Assembly (NCBI GenBank): GCA_035946575.1
Contig: DASYZG010000024.1
Span: 1 to 64,000, forward strand
Direction: 5' to 3'
DNA length: 64,000 nucleotides
DNA from: Gp13-AA77 sp035946575
Lineage (GTDB): Bacteria > Acidobacteriota > Terriglobia > UBA7540
A program made the translations under genes and the position numbers. The notes beneath the pieces are model-generated. The model did no database searches and was not told the origin of the DNA. It saw only the letters and a list, made by a program, of their open reading frames with translations. Shown here piece after piece: positions 7,315 through 15,947 of the stretch (its first letter is position 1; every line of letters starts with the position of its first letter).

Positions 7315-9348
7315 ATGCGACAACCTGCTCCCGCTCGGGTTCACGTGCCGTCTGCACCACGCGCCCTGGTTTCGCTGGCCGGCGCCGCCCTTTTTCTCCT
7401 CGCCATGCTCACTTTGCCGTCGCCGTCTGCAGCGCAGGCCGAGGCTTCGGCGCGCTTCCAGGTGACGCATTACGCCATCAAAGCGACGCTCGCCCCGGCC
7501 ACGCACGGCATCACGGCCTCGGCCCGGATCGACTTTGTGCCCGAAAGCGATCTGAGCACGCTCACTTTCAATCTCGCCAGCAGTCTGCAGGTGAAGAATG
7601 CCACCGATGGCACGGGGCAGAACGTGGTTTTCCACCAGGAGGGGCAGCAACTCACCCTCGCCATGAACGGCCCGCAGACCACGGGCAAGACGGCGTCCCT
7701 CAACGTCGATTACGGCGGCACCCTGGCTTCGGCTGAAGGCAGCCCGGTCGAAGATCTGAAGCTCGCGTATGTGGCGCCCGAGGGCTCGTACCTTCTCTAT
7801 CCCGCTCACTGGTTCCCGGTGGACGAGAACCCGCTCGACCGCTTCAGCGCGAGCATGTCGATCACCGTTCCGGCGGACGAGGTGGTCATCGCCTCCGGCA
7901 GAGCGGCGTCGCCGGTGCGCAGCGGCGATTCGGTGACGTACTCATTCAACTACGAGAAGGCGTCCTTTCCGGGCACCGTCATCGCCGGCAAGTATTCGGT
8001 GGAACCGGCGACGGCCGTCGGAGCCGACGTCACCCTCTACTTCAAACCCGGTCACGACAAGATTGCGCAAAGCTATGGCGCGGCGGCCGGCTCGATCTTC
8101 ACCTTTTTCTCCGACAAGTTCGGCCCTCTCGAGGATCATCACCTGTCGCTGGTGGAGATTGACGACGATACCGTGGGCGGCTATTCGGCGCCCGGAATCG
8201 TGGCCCTGGCTTCGAGAACGCTGACCACCCCGGTCAATGCGGAGATCCTCGCCCACGAAATCTCGCACCAATGGTGGCGCTGCCTGGTGAGTCCCGCAAC
8301 CGGCGACGATGCCTTCCTCGACGAAGGCCTGGCCACTTATTCGTCAGCCTTGTGGACGGAAGAGTCGGCCGGCGCGTCGGCGTTTGAGAGCACCATGCAC
8401 AACGTCATGGTCCAGTCGCTGAGCCATGAAGAAGTATCGCCCATCGCCCAGGCTTCCCACCTCCATGAGTTTACGCCCGAGTACCAGTCGATCGTCTTTG
8501 ACAAGGGCGCCATGGTGTTTCACATGCTCCGCTGGGTGATCGGCAACGACGCCTTCTGGAAGACGCTGCAGGCCATGGCCGCCCAGTACGCCTACAAGAG
8601 CGTCTCCACGGCGCAATTCCAGAAGGTGGCGGAGCAATCGAGCCGGCAGCAACTGACGTACTTCTTCGCCCAATGGGTGGATTCCACGGGAGTGCCGCAG
8701 TTCAAACGCACCTGGGCCGTTTATCGCACGCAGAAGGGCTACCAGGTGGTGGGCAAGATCGAGCAGGACCTCGACATCTTCCGCATGCCGGTCGAGATTC
8801 GTGTCGTCGTCGAAGGGCGAAAGCCGGTCACCTCGCGCGTTGACATGGTGGGCACCACGGCCGATTTTACCATTGACACGCTCACCCGCCCCCTGAAAGT
8901 TGAAGTAGACCCCGGCAGCCGACTGCTGAAGTACGACGATCAGATCCGCGTCGAAGTGGAAATGGCCAAGGCCGATCAACTCGTGCAGCAGCAGGCGTAT
9001 CTTGAGGCCATCAAGGCGTATGAGCAGGTGCTGACTCTCAACAAGAACAGCTCGCTCGCTCACTACCGTGTCGGCGAGAACCTGTTGCGGATGCGGAACT
9101 TTAACGCCGCCGTGGAGGCGTTTCGCGACGCGCTGAATGGCGATTTGCAACCGAAGTGGGTGGAGGTCTGGAGCCACCTGATGCTGGGCCGGATCTTCGA
9201 TATCACCGGGCAGCGCGACCGGGCTCTTAACGAATACCAGCGGGCGCTTCAGACCAACGACAATACGCAAGGCGCGATCGACCTCGCGAACCAGTACATC
9301 CAGAAACCTTACACGAATAACACCCAGGTGAGCGAAGTCAAGCAGTAA
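7315..9348 (+). CDS. M1-family metallopeptidase with C-terminal TPR
   Basis: A 677-aa exported zinc peptidase. The start at 7315 gives a signal peptide (hydrophobic VSLAGAALFLLAML, cleavage near SAAQAEA). An N-terminal beta domain is followed by the catalytic site HEISHQWW (H314, E315, H318) and the third zinc ligand E337 in DEGLATYSS, exactly 18 residues on, as in gluzincins of family M1. The canonical GAMEN exopeptidase motif is replaced by a region reading VGGYSAPGIVAL, so aminopeptidase specificity is doubtful. About residues 560-660 form two or three TPR-like helical repeats. It is probably periplasmic or surface-attached. Confidence 0.85.
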   Translation: MRQPAPARVHVPSAPRALVSLAGAALFLLAMLTLPSPSAAQAEASARFQVTHYAIKATLAPATHGITASARIDFVPESDLSTLTFNLASSLQVKNATDGTGQNVVFHQEGQQLTLAMNGPQTTGKTASLNVDYGGTLASAEGSPVEDLKLAYVAPEGSYLLYPAHWFPVDENPLDRFSASMSITVPADEVVIASGRAASPVRSGDSVTYSFNYEKASFPGTVIAGKYSVEPATAVGADVTLYFKPGHDKIAQSYGAAAGSIFTFFSDKFGPLEDHHLSLVEIDDDTVGGYSAPGIVALASRTLTTPVNAEILAHEISHQWWRCLVSPATGDDAFLDEGLATYSSALWTEESAGASAFESTMHNVMVQSLSHEEVSPIAQASHLHEFTPEYQSIVFDKGAMVFHMLRWVIGNDAFWKTLQAMAAQYAYKSVSTAQFQKVAEQSSRQQLTYFFAQWVDSTGVPQFKRTWAVYRTQKGYQVVGKIEQDLDIFRMPVEIRVVVEGRKPVTSRVDMVGTTADFTIDTLTRPLKVEVDPGSRLLKYDDQIRVEVEMAKADQLVQQQAYLEAIKAYEQVLTLNKNSSLAHYRVGENLLRMRNFNAAVEAFRDALNGDLQPKWVEVWSHLMLGRIFDITGQRDRALNEYQRALQTNDNTQGAIDLANQYIQKPYTNNTQVSEVKQ

Positions 9349-9360
9349 GGCGTCGTCTGA

Positions 9361-9888
9361 TCACTGCGGCACAGCGCGGGCGGTCAACTGGCGATAGGTG
9401 TCCGCAAACGTCTTGAGGGCGTCGTCGTCGTAGAGGACGAAGTAGATCTTCTCCAGGCTGGTGCGCACTTTGAGATGTTCAAGAGTCTCGGTCAGCATGA
9501 GGCGGGCGCAGTCGGCCATCGGGAATCCGGCCACGCCCGTGCCGATTGCCGGAAAGGCGATGCTCTTGAGGCCCTTCTCCTCAGCGCGCAGCAGGCTGTT
9601 GTGGGTGGCAAGTTTGAGGGATTCGGCCGTTGTCCGTCCGCCCAGATACATGCTGGCGGCATGAATCACGTAAAGGGCTTTGAGCCGCCCGCCCGTGGTC
9701 ACGGCGGCGCCGCCCAAAGGAATGGGCCCGGCACGGTCGCATTCTTCCTGAATCGCCGGTCCTCCGTGAGTGCGGATTGCGCCCGCAACCCCGGAGCCGA
9801 GCTGAAGGTCGGTGTTGGCCGCGTTCACCACGGCGTCGACGTCCATCGCGGTGATATCGCCCTTCAGGAAGTGAATCCTGGCGATCAT
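9361..9888 (-). CDS. macrodomain protein (ADP-ribose binding)
   Basis: A 175-aa single macrodomain. The visible motifs are KGDITAMDVDAVVNAANTDL, the substrate loop GSGVAGAI, and FPAIGTGVAGFP, which bind the ADP-ribose diphosphate. The family removes ADP-ribose from proteins or deacetylates O-acetyl-ADP-ribose. The start was placed at the internal ATG at 9888 (MIARIHFLKGD), since macrodomains begin at this strand; an ATG at 9900 is also in frame. It is convergent with the M1 peptidase gene and lies just downstream of the Hcr-like genes on the same strand, with a 51-bp gap. Confidence 0.9.
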   Translation of the reverse strand: MIARIHFLKGDITAMDVDAVVNAANTDLQLGSGVAGAIRTHGGPAIQEECDRAGPIPLGGAAVTTGGRLKALYVIHAASMYLGGRTTAESLKLATHNSLLRAEEKGLKSIAFPAIGTGVAGFPMADCARLMLTETLEHLKVRTSLEKIYFVLYDDDALKTFADTYRQLTARAVPQ

Positions 9889-9939
9889 ACTGCCCCCCAA
9901 GGCGGCTCCGCGGGCTCGGGAGTTGTGGACTCTCGGCCT

Positions 9940-10929
9940 TCAACAGCCGTTGTGCCACAATTCCGTCAGCGCCCGACGTACAAAGACCTGGATCATCTGC
10001 CGGCGGTACTCCATCGACGAGGCCGAGGTCTTCAGTGGCTTTCCCACTCGAGTCGCCTCGCGCGCGACGTCCTCAACCAACGCCGCGTCGTAAGTCCGGC
10101 CCGCCAGACGTTCCGCGGCCGCGACCAGCTTTGGAGCCGGATTCACGGCCGTAAGCCCGATCCGCGCCCCGGCACAGGTGCCGTCCGCCTGCTTACGCAT
10201 CACGACCGCGACTCCGGCCAGCGGATAATCGATCGATTGCCGGATGCGCAGCTTCCGGTAGGTCCCCGGCCAACCGGCGTTCACTGACGGAACGCGCACC
10301 GCCGTCAGGATCTCATCCGCCGCCTTCGTCAATCGAACCAGACCGTCGTTCACGAACAGTTCCTTGAGCGGAACCTCGCGACGTCCTCGAGGGCTCGCGA
10401 GTTCGACCGCCGCCTCGAGCGCCAGCAGTGCAGGCGCAGTATCACCCGAAAACGCCGCCCAGCAGGTATCGCTGCCCGGAGCCACGTGGCACACGGTGCC
10501 GTCCTTCTTGATGCAACCGCCGAGGGAGCCGCGCCAGAACTCAGACTGATTGTAGTACAGACAACGCGTATCGAGACAGAGATTGCCGCCGAGCGTTCCC
10601 ATATTGCGCAGCAGCGGACTGGCCACAGTCCCGGCGGCTTCGTGCAACACCGCGAATTCACGCGCAATTACAGGCGACGCCGCCAGCGTGGAAATCGTGG
10701 TCAAAGCGCCAATCTCCAACCCGCGCCCGCGATCGAAGCGGATGAAGTCAAGCTCGCGCAGCCCCTTCAGGTCGATCAGAACGCGGGGGCTGAAAAGGCC
10801 CTGCTTCATGCTGGGCATGAGATCGGTGCCCCCCGCGACCATTTGGGCGTCAGGGCCATGAGCGCGGAGCACGGTAAGTGCTGCGTCCAAAGTCCGCGGT
10901 CTTGCAAGATCGAAAGAGGGTAAGCTCAC
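9940..10929 (-). CDS. hcrB: 4-hydroxybenzoyl-CoA reductase-like beta subunit (FAD, 4Fe-4S)
   Basis: A 329-aa FAD-binding subunit of a xanthine-oxidase-family enzyme. FAD motifs are VAGGTDLMPSMKQG and the TLGGNLC segment. What sets it apart is a Cys-rich insertion (CLDTRCLYYNQSEFW, GGCIKKDGTVC and SDTCWAAFSGD), which in 4-hydroxybenzoyl-CoA reductase beta subunits binds an extra 4Fe-4S cluster and reverses electron flow. The start is a GTG at 10929 with AAGGA upstream, 16 bases after the alpha-subunit gene stops. Together with the other two subunits it should reductively remove a ring hydroxyl from an aryl-CoA. The exact substrate is not proven. Confidence 0.8.
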   Translation of the reverse strand: MSLPSFDLARPRTLDAALTVLRAHGPDAQMVAGGTDLMPSMKQGLFSPRVLIDLKGLRELDFIRFDRGRGLEIGALTTISTLAASPVIAREFAVLHEAAGTVASPLLRNMGTLGGNLCLDTRCLYYNQSEFWRGSLGGCIKKDGTVCHVAPGSDTCWAAFSGDTAPALLALEAAVELASPRGRREVPLKELFVNDGLVRLTKAADEILTAVRVPSVNAGWPGTYRKLRIRQSIDYPLAGVAVVMRKQADGTCAGARIGLTAVNPAPKLVAAAERLAGRTYDAALVEDVAREATRVGKPLKTSASSMEYRRQMIQVFVRRALTELWHNGC

Positions 10930-10945
10930 CGAGAGTTCCTTATCG

Positions 10946-13273
10946 TTACCTTCTGAGTTCCGCCTTCTTCTTCTCTTCAATCGCTCTGAGGACCTTCTCC
11001 GGGGTAATCGGCAGGGTATCGATCCACACGCCGACGGCGTCGTAGATCGCATGCGTCACCGCCGGGATCGTGGCGGCGAGCGAACCCTCGCCGGCCTCCT
11101 TCGCGCCAAACGGTCCCTCGGGATCGTTCGATTCCACGATAATCGTGTCGATCGGCGGCGACTCGAGCGTCGAAGCGCTGCGATATTCCAGCAGGCCGGG
11201 ATTCATCAACCTGCCGCTGCGCCACATCATCTCTTCCTGCACGGCTTGGCCGAGGCCCATCCACACGGAGCCGATCACCTGGCCCTCAACGCAGATCGGA
11301 TTGATCGCTTTGCCGCAGTCGTGAGCTGCGATCAGGCGGTCAACGGTCACCTGTCCCGTCTCAGGGTCGACCGTGACCTCGGCGGTCTGCGCGCAATAAC
11401 TGTAAGCGGGAGACGGTCCCACGCCGGCGCCCTTGAACCTGCCGCCCGTGGCCTCCTGCGGCGGACGATAGCTGCCGGTACCCTCGAGCGTCTCCGCGCC
11501 ATCAGCGATCGCCAGCCGGACAGCATCGGCGAAGTTCATCGCCAGACGCCGATCGTCCAGGCACATCACCTGATTCCCTTCGATCACCAGGTTCTCCGGC
11601 GTGGTGACCATCCTGGCCGCGGCGGCCGTGAGGATCTTGTTCTTGACGTCACGGGCCGCGGCGATTGCCGCATTGCCGGCCATGAAGGTCACCCGACTCG
11701 AGTAGCTGCCGAGATCAACCGGGGTGCGAGCGGTATCCGCGGCAATGATCTTGACGCGATCGAGATCGACTCCAAGCTCGGCGGCCACGACCTGCACCTG
11801 CAGCGTATCGGAGCCCTGGCCGATCTCGGACGCCCCGGTGAAAATCGTCACCATTCCGTCGCGATCAATGCTCAAATTGACCGTGGTGTGCGGCGCACCG
11901 GAACGGATAATGGCGTTCGCCGCACCGCTCACGTAATGACTGCACGCGATCCCGATTCCCTGCCCATACGGCAGCTTTCTGTATTTTTCGCGCCACCCCG
12001 AGCGCTCCTCGACCTTGTCGATGCACTCCGGCAACCCGTAGCTGAGCACGCGAAGATTGTTCACGGTCATGCAAGGGGGCTTCAGCAGGTTCCGGCGGCG
12101 GATCTCAACCGGGTCGATCCCCAGCACCGAAGCCATGCGGTTCAACTGCTGCTCGAAGGCGAAACGCGTATTCACGGTGCCGTGCCCGCGCATGGCGCCG
12201 CACGCCGGCTTGTTCGTCAGCACGCGGTAGCCATCGAACTTCACGCTCGGAATGTCGTACATGGCGTTCAAAAGCTGGCCGGAGTAGAGAATGGTCACCA
12301 CCCCGTAGCTGCAGTACGCGCCGCCATCCTGGATGATCCGGGCCTCGACGGCGGTAAGGCTCCCGTCGCGCGTGATACCGGTTTTCAACTCCACGATCTG
12401 TCCGGGGCGGCCGCGGTGCGCGTAGAACACCTCCTCACGCGAGTAGGTGATCTTCACCGGCTGCCGGGCCTTGCGCGACAGCACGGCCGCGGCAAGCTCC
12501 AGCGGAATCACTTCGCTTTTGCCGCCGAATCCGCCGCCGACCAGGGGCTTGATCACCCGCACTTTCTCCTCGGGCATCTGCAGGGTGGAGGCGAGGTTCA
12601 GCATCAGATAGTAAGGGACCTGGGTTGACGACCAGACCGTGATGGTGCCGGCTTCGGAGTCGTACCGGGCCAGCGTCGAGTGCGGTTCGAGCGCCGCGTG
12701 TGTCACCTCGGGGCAGACGAAACGGTCCTGGCGGATGTAGTCGGCGGCTTCAAACCCCTTCTCCACGTCGCCGAAGTGGTGGTGATAGTCCTTCTCGAGG
12801 TTGTGCGGCTTCTCTTCGTGGATCAGATCCCTTTCCGCCAGCATCGACTTTTCGGGATCAAACCAGGCGGGCAGGACCTCGTACTCGACCTGGATCAGAC
12901 GCAAAGCTTGCTCGGCAATCTCCGCGGACTCGGCCGCGACGCCCGCGACATTGTCCCCCACGTAGCGCACTTTGTCAGAGGCGAAGATCGTTTCGTCGTG
13001 GCCCACGGGAAGAATGCCATACTTCACGGGCGTCTCACGCCCCGTCACCACAGCCTTGACGCCGGGAAGTTGCTCGGCGGCCGAGGTATCGATGGACAGA
13101 ATGCGCGCGTGCGCGTGAGGACTGTGCAGGATCTTGCCGACAAGCGTGCCGGGCAGCGCCATGTCATCGGTGTAGACGCCCTTGCCGGTGACCTTGTCGG
13201 CGCTGTCGATCATCGGCACGCGAGCGCCGATAGGGGATTTCAAAACCGCCTGGCCCATCCCGTTGACTCCCAT
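10946..13273 (-). CDS. hcrA: 4-hydroxybenzoyl-CoA reductase-like alpha subunit (Mo cofactor)
   Basis: A 775-aa molybdopterin-binding large subunit of the xanthine oxidase family. It shows the N-terminal hammerhead (GARVPMIDSADKVTGKGVYTDD), VGGGFGGKSE at the cofactor site, and the C-terminal GAKEAGEGSLAA with the conserved active-site glutamate. The length fits HcrA (about 770). It lies between the 2Fe-2S subunit (29-bp gap) and the FAD/4Fe-4S subunit, giving the order C-A-B on the minus strand. The beta subunit with its 4Fe-4S loop argues for an aryl-CoA reductase rather than a purine or aldehyde hydroxylase, but the alpha subunit alone could not decide this. Confidence 0.8.
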   Translation of the reverse strand: MGVNGMGQAVLKSPIGARVPMIDSADKVTGKGVYTDDMALPGTLVGKILHSPHAHARILSIDTSAAEQLPGVKAVVTGRETPVKYGILPVGHDETIFASDKVRYVGDNVAGVAAESAEIAEQALRLIQVEYEVLPAWFDPEKSMLAERDLIHEEKPHNLEKDYHHHFGDVEKGFEAADYIRQDRFVCPEVTHAALEPHSTLARYDSEAGTITVWSSTQVPYYLMLNLASTLQMPEEKVRVIKPLVGGGFGGKSEVIPLELAAAVLSRKARQPVKITYSREEVFYAHRGRPGQIVELKTGITRDGSLTAVEARIIQDGGAYCSYGVVTILYSGQLLNAMYDIPSVKFDGYRVLTNKPACGAMRGHGTVNTRFAFEQQLNRMASVLGIDPVEIRRRNLLKPPCMTVNNLRVLSYGLPECIDKVEERSGWREKYRKLPYGQGIGIACSHYVSGAANAIIRSGAPHTTVNLSIDRDGMVTIFTGASEIGQGSDTLQVQVVAAELGVDLDRVKIIAADTARTPVDLGSYSSRVTFMAGNAAIAAARDVKNKILTAAAARMVTTPENLVIEGNQVMCLDDRRLAMNFADAVRLAIADGAETLEGTGSYRPPQEATGGRFKGAGVGPSPAYSYCAQTAEVTVDPETGQVTVDRLIAAHDCGKAINPICVEGQVIGSVWMGLGQAVQEEMMWRSGRLMNPGLLEYRSASTLESPPIDTIIVESNDPEGPFGAKEAGEGSLAATIPAVTHAIYDAVGVWIDTLPITPEKVLRAIEEKKKAELRR

Positions 13274-13302
13274 TCAATGCCGGCCCATGCTGATGCGCGA
13301 TG

Positions 13303-13812
13303 CTATCGCGGCGAGGCTTCCAGCGGCTGGCGCTCCCGCATCAGCTCGATCGCCTTGCGAACCGAGGCGAAAATCTGCAGGTACCCCGTGCAGCGGCACA
13401 GGTTGCCCGACAGCGCTTCGGCTATTTCCTGATCGGTAGGCTCGGGGTTCGTGTCGAGCAGATGTTTCGCGCTCAGAATCATGCCCGGTGTACAAAATCC
13501 ACACTGTGCGCCACCTTCGATCATGAATCCGCGTTGTAGTGGATCAAGCTCGCCGGCTCCATTCCCGGATGCCACGCCCTCAATAGTGGTGATCTCGGCG
13601 TCCTGGTAAGAAGCGGCCAGCATCAGGCAGGACATCTGCGGTTGCCCGTTGACCAGCACCGTGCAGGCGCCGCAGCTTGAATCATCGCAGCCGCACTTCG
13701 TCCCGGTCAGGCCCAGATCGCGCCGCAGCACGTCGAGCAGCAGGCGATTGGCCTCGATTTCGAGCTCATGCGTCTGCCCATTGATTCGAAGCTGGACGAG
13801 TTCTTTAGTCAT
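13303..13812 (-). CDS. hcrC: 4-hydroxybenzoyl-CoA reductase-like gamma subunit (2Fe-2S)
   Basis: A 169-aa iron-sulfur subunit with two 2Fe-2S clusters. The plant-ferredoxin-type cluster uses CGCDDSSCGACTVLVNG plus a later Cys (MSCLML). The second uses CGFCTPGM and CRCTGY. This is the standard small subunit of the xanthine oxidase family, passing electrons between FAD and the Mo centre. The ATG at 13812 shares its A with the stop codon of the upstream hydratase gene (TGATG), indicating translational coupling. An ATG four codons upstream is less likely. Confidence 0.88.
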   Translation of the reverse strand: MTKELVQLRINGQTHELEIEANRLLLDVLRRDLGLTGTKCGCDDSSCGACTVLVNGQPQMSCLMLAASYQDAEITTIEGVASGNGAGELDPLQRGFMIEGGAQCGFCTPGMILSAKHLLDTNPEPTDQEIAEALSGNLCRCTGYLQIFASVRKAIELMRERQPLEASPR

Positions 13813-14591
13813 CAGCCCTTCCACTCCGGCTCGCGCTTCTCCAGGAATGCCTGCAAACCTTCGGTCGCATCCGCCGTCTTCAGCAGGTCGTCAAGGTAGA
13901 TTCGTTCTGCCTCGCGCAACGCCGCCTCGAACCCTGTCCGGCTGTTGAGCCGCGCCGCCTTGCGCGCCAGCGCGAGCACCGCAGGACTCTTGTTCAGCAA
14001 CTCGAAGCGGAGGTTCTCGAGCGCCCTATCGAGCTCCGGCGCCGGCACCGCACGATTCACCAGCCCCAGCCGTTCCGCCTCGGTTCCGGAGACCGTTTTC
14101 GCTGTCAGAAGCAGTTCCAAAGCCTTCTTCTCCGGAATGAGGCACGGCAGCAGTACTGACGCCACCGGTGCGAAGCACCCGACGCGGATCTCGGGCTGGC
14201 CAAAGGTCGCATCGTCAGCCGCCACCACGAAGTCCGACGCCAGCGCCAGTTCCATGCCGCCGCCCAGGCAGAATCCCTGCACCACGGCAATCACGGGCAC
14301 ACGCGCATAGAGCACAGCCCGGATGAGCGCGTGAAATTCGCTCAGCATCACCGCTGCGCGATCCGGGAAGTGGTCGCGAATCTCTACGCCCGCACAAAAC
14401 GCCTTGATATTGCCGTGAATCTCGACCAGCCTTACGTTGGGGTCGCTGAGCGCCTGTTCCAGCTTTCCACGCAGGCGATCGATTGTGTCCCGATCAAGGA
14501 TGTTGAGCGGCGGACGATCAAGGGTGAGCGAAAGAACGCGTTCACGTCGCTCAACTCTTACTGGAGGCACACATTCCAGACTGGTGTTCAC
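13812..14591 (-). CDS. enoyl-CoA hydratase family protein, cyclohexadienoyl-CoA hydratase-like
   Basis: A 259-aa crotonase-fold protein. The oxyanion-hole segments are IKAFCAGVEIRDH and QGFCLGGGMELALASD. The segments FCAGVEIRDHFPD, then SEFHALIR and FGQPEIRVGCFAPVASVLLP, remind me of cyclohexa-1,5-dienecarbonyl-CoA hydratases (Dch/BamR) of benzoyl-CoA pathways. That is recall, not a search result. The start is a GTG at 14591 overlapping the stop of the 54-aa gene (GTGA), and the end is coupled to hcrC. In this operon it probably hydrates a ring-derived dienoyl- or enoyl-CoA. Confidence 0.7.
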   Translation of the reverse strand: MNTSLECVPPVRVERRERVLSLTLDRPPLNILDRDTIDRLRGKLEQALSDPNVRLVEIHGNIKAFCAGVEIRDHFPDRAAVMLSEFHALIRAVLYARVPVIAVVQGFCLGGGMELALASDFVVAADDATFGQPEIRVGCFAPVASVLLPCLIPEKKALELLLTAKTVSGTEAERLGLVNRAVPAPELDRALENLRFELLNKSPAVLALARKAARLNSRTGFEAALREAERIYLDDLLKTADATEGLQAFLEKREPEWKG

Positions 14592-14752
14592 TTTCCCTCT
14601 TCAGGGCTCGACGTTCGGCGAATGGCGTTGGTACAGATGTCCTGATCAGGAGACAGGTGCGCGGATCCCGGCGCATACATCGCCGCGCCTCTCAGGTCCT
14701 TGAGAAACGACTGATCCGTATCCAGTTCCCGGATCCGCTCCTCGGCGGTCAT
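14588..14752 (-). CDS. 54-aa conserved-looking orphan in the aromatic operon
   Basis: A short gene tightly packed between the diiron oxygenase and the hydratase genes. Its ATG overlaps the oxygenase stop (ATGA at 14749-14752), with AAGGAGG just upstream. Its own stop overlaps the GTG of the next gene (GTGA at 14588-14591). The product (MTAEERIRELDTDQSFLKDL, a central GAAMYAPGSAH and a C-terminal DQDICTN) is soluble, with a helical N-terminus and one Cys. I do not recognise a family. The double coupling strongly suggests it is translated, perhaps as a small subunit or assembly partner of the oxygenase. Confidence 0.65.
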   Translation of the reverse strand: MTAEERIRELDTDQSFLKDLRGAAMYAPGSAHLSPDQDICTNAIRRTSSPEEGK

Positions 14753-15864
14753 TGCGATTCCTCCTTTTTGGACACGATCCAGTCCTTCTCTTTCATGATC
14801 GACTTCAACAGCGCCTTGTCTTCCTCGGTTGGGAGGACGGTCGGCAGATACTTCTCGTACTCTTCGCGCGACAGTTCCCTGCCCTCGACGGTACAGCCCT
14901 GGTCCTTGTACCTGCCGATGTGGCGATTGAACCGGATGTCGGGCACCACAAGCTTCGGCTGCCCGGCGGGAATGAGCTTGTTCAGCAGATCGGTCAGTTT
15001 CACCGCCTCTTCGCGATACAGCATGCGTGCGTTGTCGTTCAACTGCTCCTTGTCGGCCTGTGTGCCGGCCACCTCGCGCTCGTTGTAGCGGCCTTTCAGC
15101 CCCCAGACGTAGGCCCACTGCGCCGAAGACGAGTGGTCCGTGCCGAAAAGGTCGAACGACGTCGGCAACCACTTGTTGTAGTAGCGCTGCATGACCTCGA
15201 TCGGAATGCGGCCCGCCTGAACAATCCGCCGGAGTCCATTGTTCCCCGTGCCCAGATGGTAGGATTCCTCTTTGAGCATGGGCAGCATGCTCTGGGCCAG
15301 AGGCTGGAATCCGGAGTAAGAGAGCATCGTCAACTGGAACTTGCCGTCGCGATCCACGAACTGGGTGTACGTGTAGAAGTCCAGCCAATTATCGACAATC
15401 TCGTTGAACGCGCCCAGCAGGCGATCGTCTGTGAAGGCGCGGCGCTCCAGCAGCTTCTGCGCCTCGATGCGTCCCGAGCGGCCGAACTGGCTCACCAGCA
15501 GATGGCTCATCTGCCAGCCGTGGCGCATCTCCTCGGTCATCACCCGCACCAGGCTCAGGTAGTCGTAGCGGCTGGGAGCGGTCTCGAACAGATGGCGTTG
15601 CTGCTCGACCGAGGCAAATTCAGTGTCACCCTGATACACGATCAGATTCAGCGCCGCATCGCGGATGCGCTGATCAGGAATGTGCATCACCGACTTCCAG
15701 CGCAGTCGTCCCTTGTAGTCGCCGAATTCGATCTCACTGTTGGGCAGTTCGCCGTACTTCGCCTCGAATTTGTACTCACGGAATTCCGGCGCATCGAGTC
15801 CGATATCCTTTTGCCAGCCGTAGAAGTAGTCAATCCAATCATCGAAATTCGAGATTCTCAGCAT
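14749..15864 (-). CDS. PaaA/BoxB-like diiron oxygenase (aryl-CoA epoxidase-type)
   Basis: A 371-aa ferritin-like protein of the phenylacetic acid catabolic (PaaA/PaaC) superfamily. Two ExxH iron-binding motifs are visible, EEMRHGWQ (E112, H115) and KEESYHLG (E200, H203), with further acidic residues in TEFASVEQQ near 82-87. A later segment FDLFGTDHSSSAQW matches the PaaA region FGPNDDNSPNS. Relatives epoxidise the ring of phenylacetyl-CoA or benzoyl-CoA using O2. The start ATG at 15864 has AGGAGGGG upstream, and a longer frame to 16026 lacks support. I see no PaaB/C/D/E or BoxA partner in the window, so the electron donor is unknown. Confidence 0.75.
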   Translation of the reverse strand: MLRISNFDDWIDYFYGWQKDIGLDAPEFREYKFEAKYGELPNSEIEFGDYKGRLRWKSVMHIPDQRIRDAALNLIVYQGDTEFASVEQQRHLFETAPSRYDYLSLVRVMTEEMRHGWQMSHLLVSQFGRSGRIEAQKLLERRAFTDDRLLGAFNEIVDNWLDFYTYTQFVDRDGKFQLTMLSYSGFQPLAQSMLPMLKEESYHLGTGNNGLRRIVQAGRIPIEVMQRYYNKWLPTSFDLFGTDHSSSAQWAYVWGLKGRYNEREVAGTQADKEQLNDNARMLYREEAVKLTDLLNKLIPAGQPKLVVPDIRFNRHIGRYKDQGCTVEGRELSREEYEKYLPTVLPTEEDKALLKSIMKEKDWIVSKKEESQ

Positions 15865-15947
15865 TTCGCCCCTCCTATGAAAACCCGCCGTAGCCGCGAT
15901 GTCCCCGGCACCCGTCGCCTTCCCCTGCGGCGGTGAGGACACCGCCC

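Noticed and set aside
11051..12628. A 525-codon plus-strand open frame opposite hcrA
   Set aside because: The minus-strand frame encodes an unmistakable molybdoenzyme. The plus frame is His/Arg/Gly-rich without motifs, as antisense frames in GC-rich DNA usually are.
9940..13812. The molybdoenzyme as a carbon monoxide or purine dehydrogenase
   Set aside because: The Cys-rich insertion of the FAD subunit and the acyl-CoA neighbours favour a 4-hydroxybenzoyl-CoA reductase-like enzyme, though substrate is unproven.
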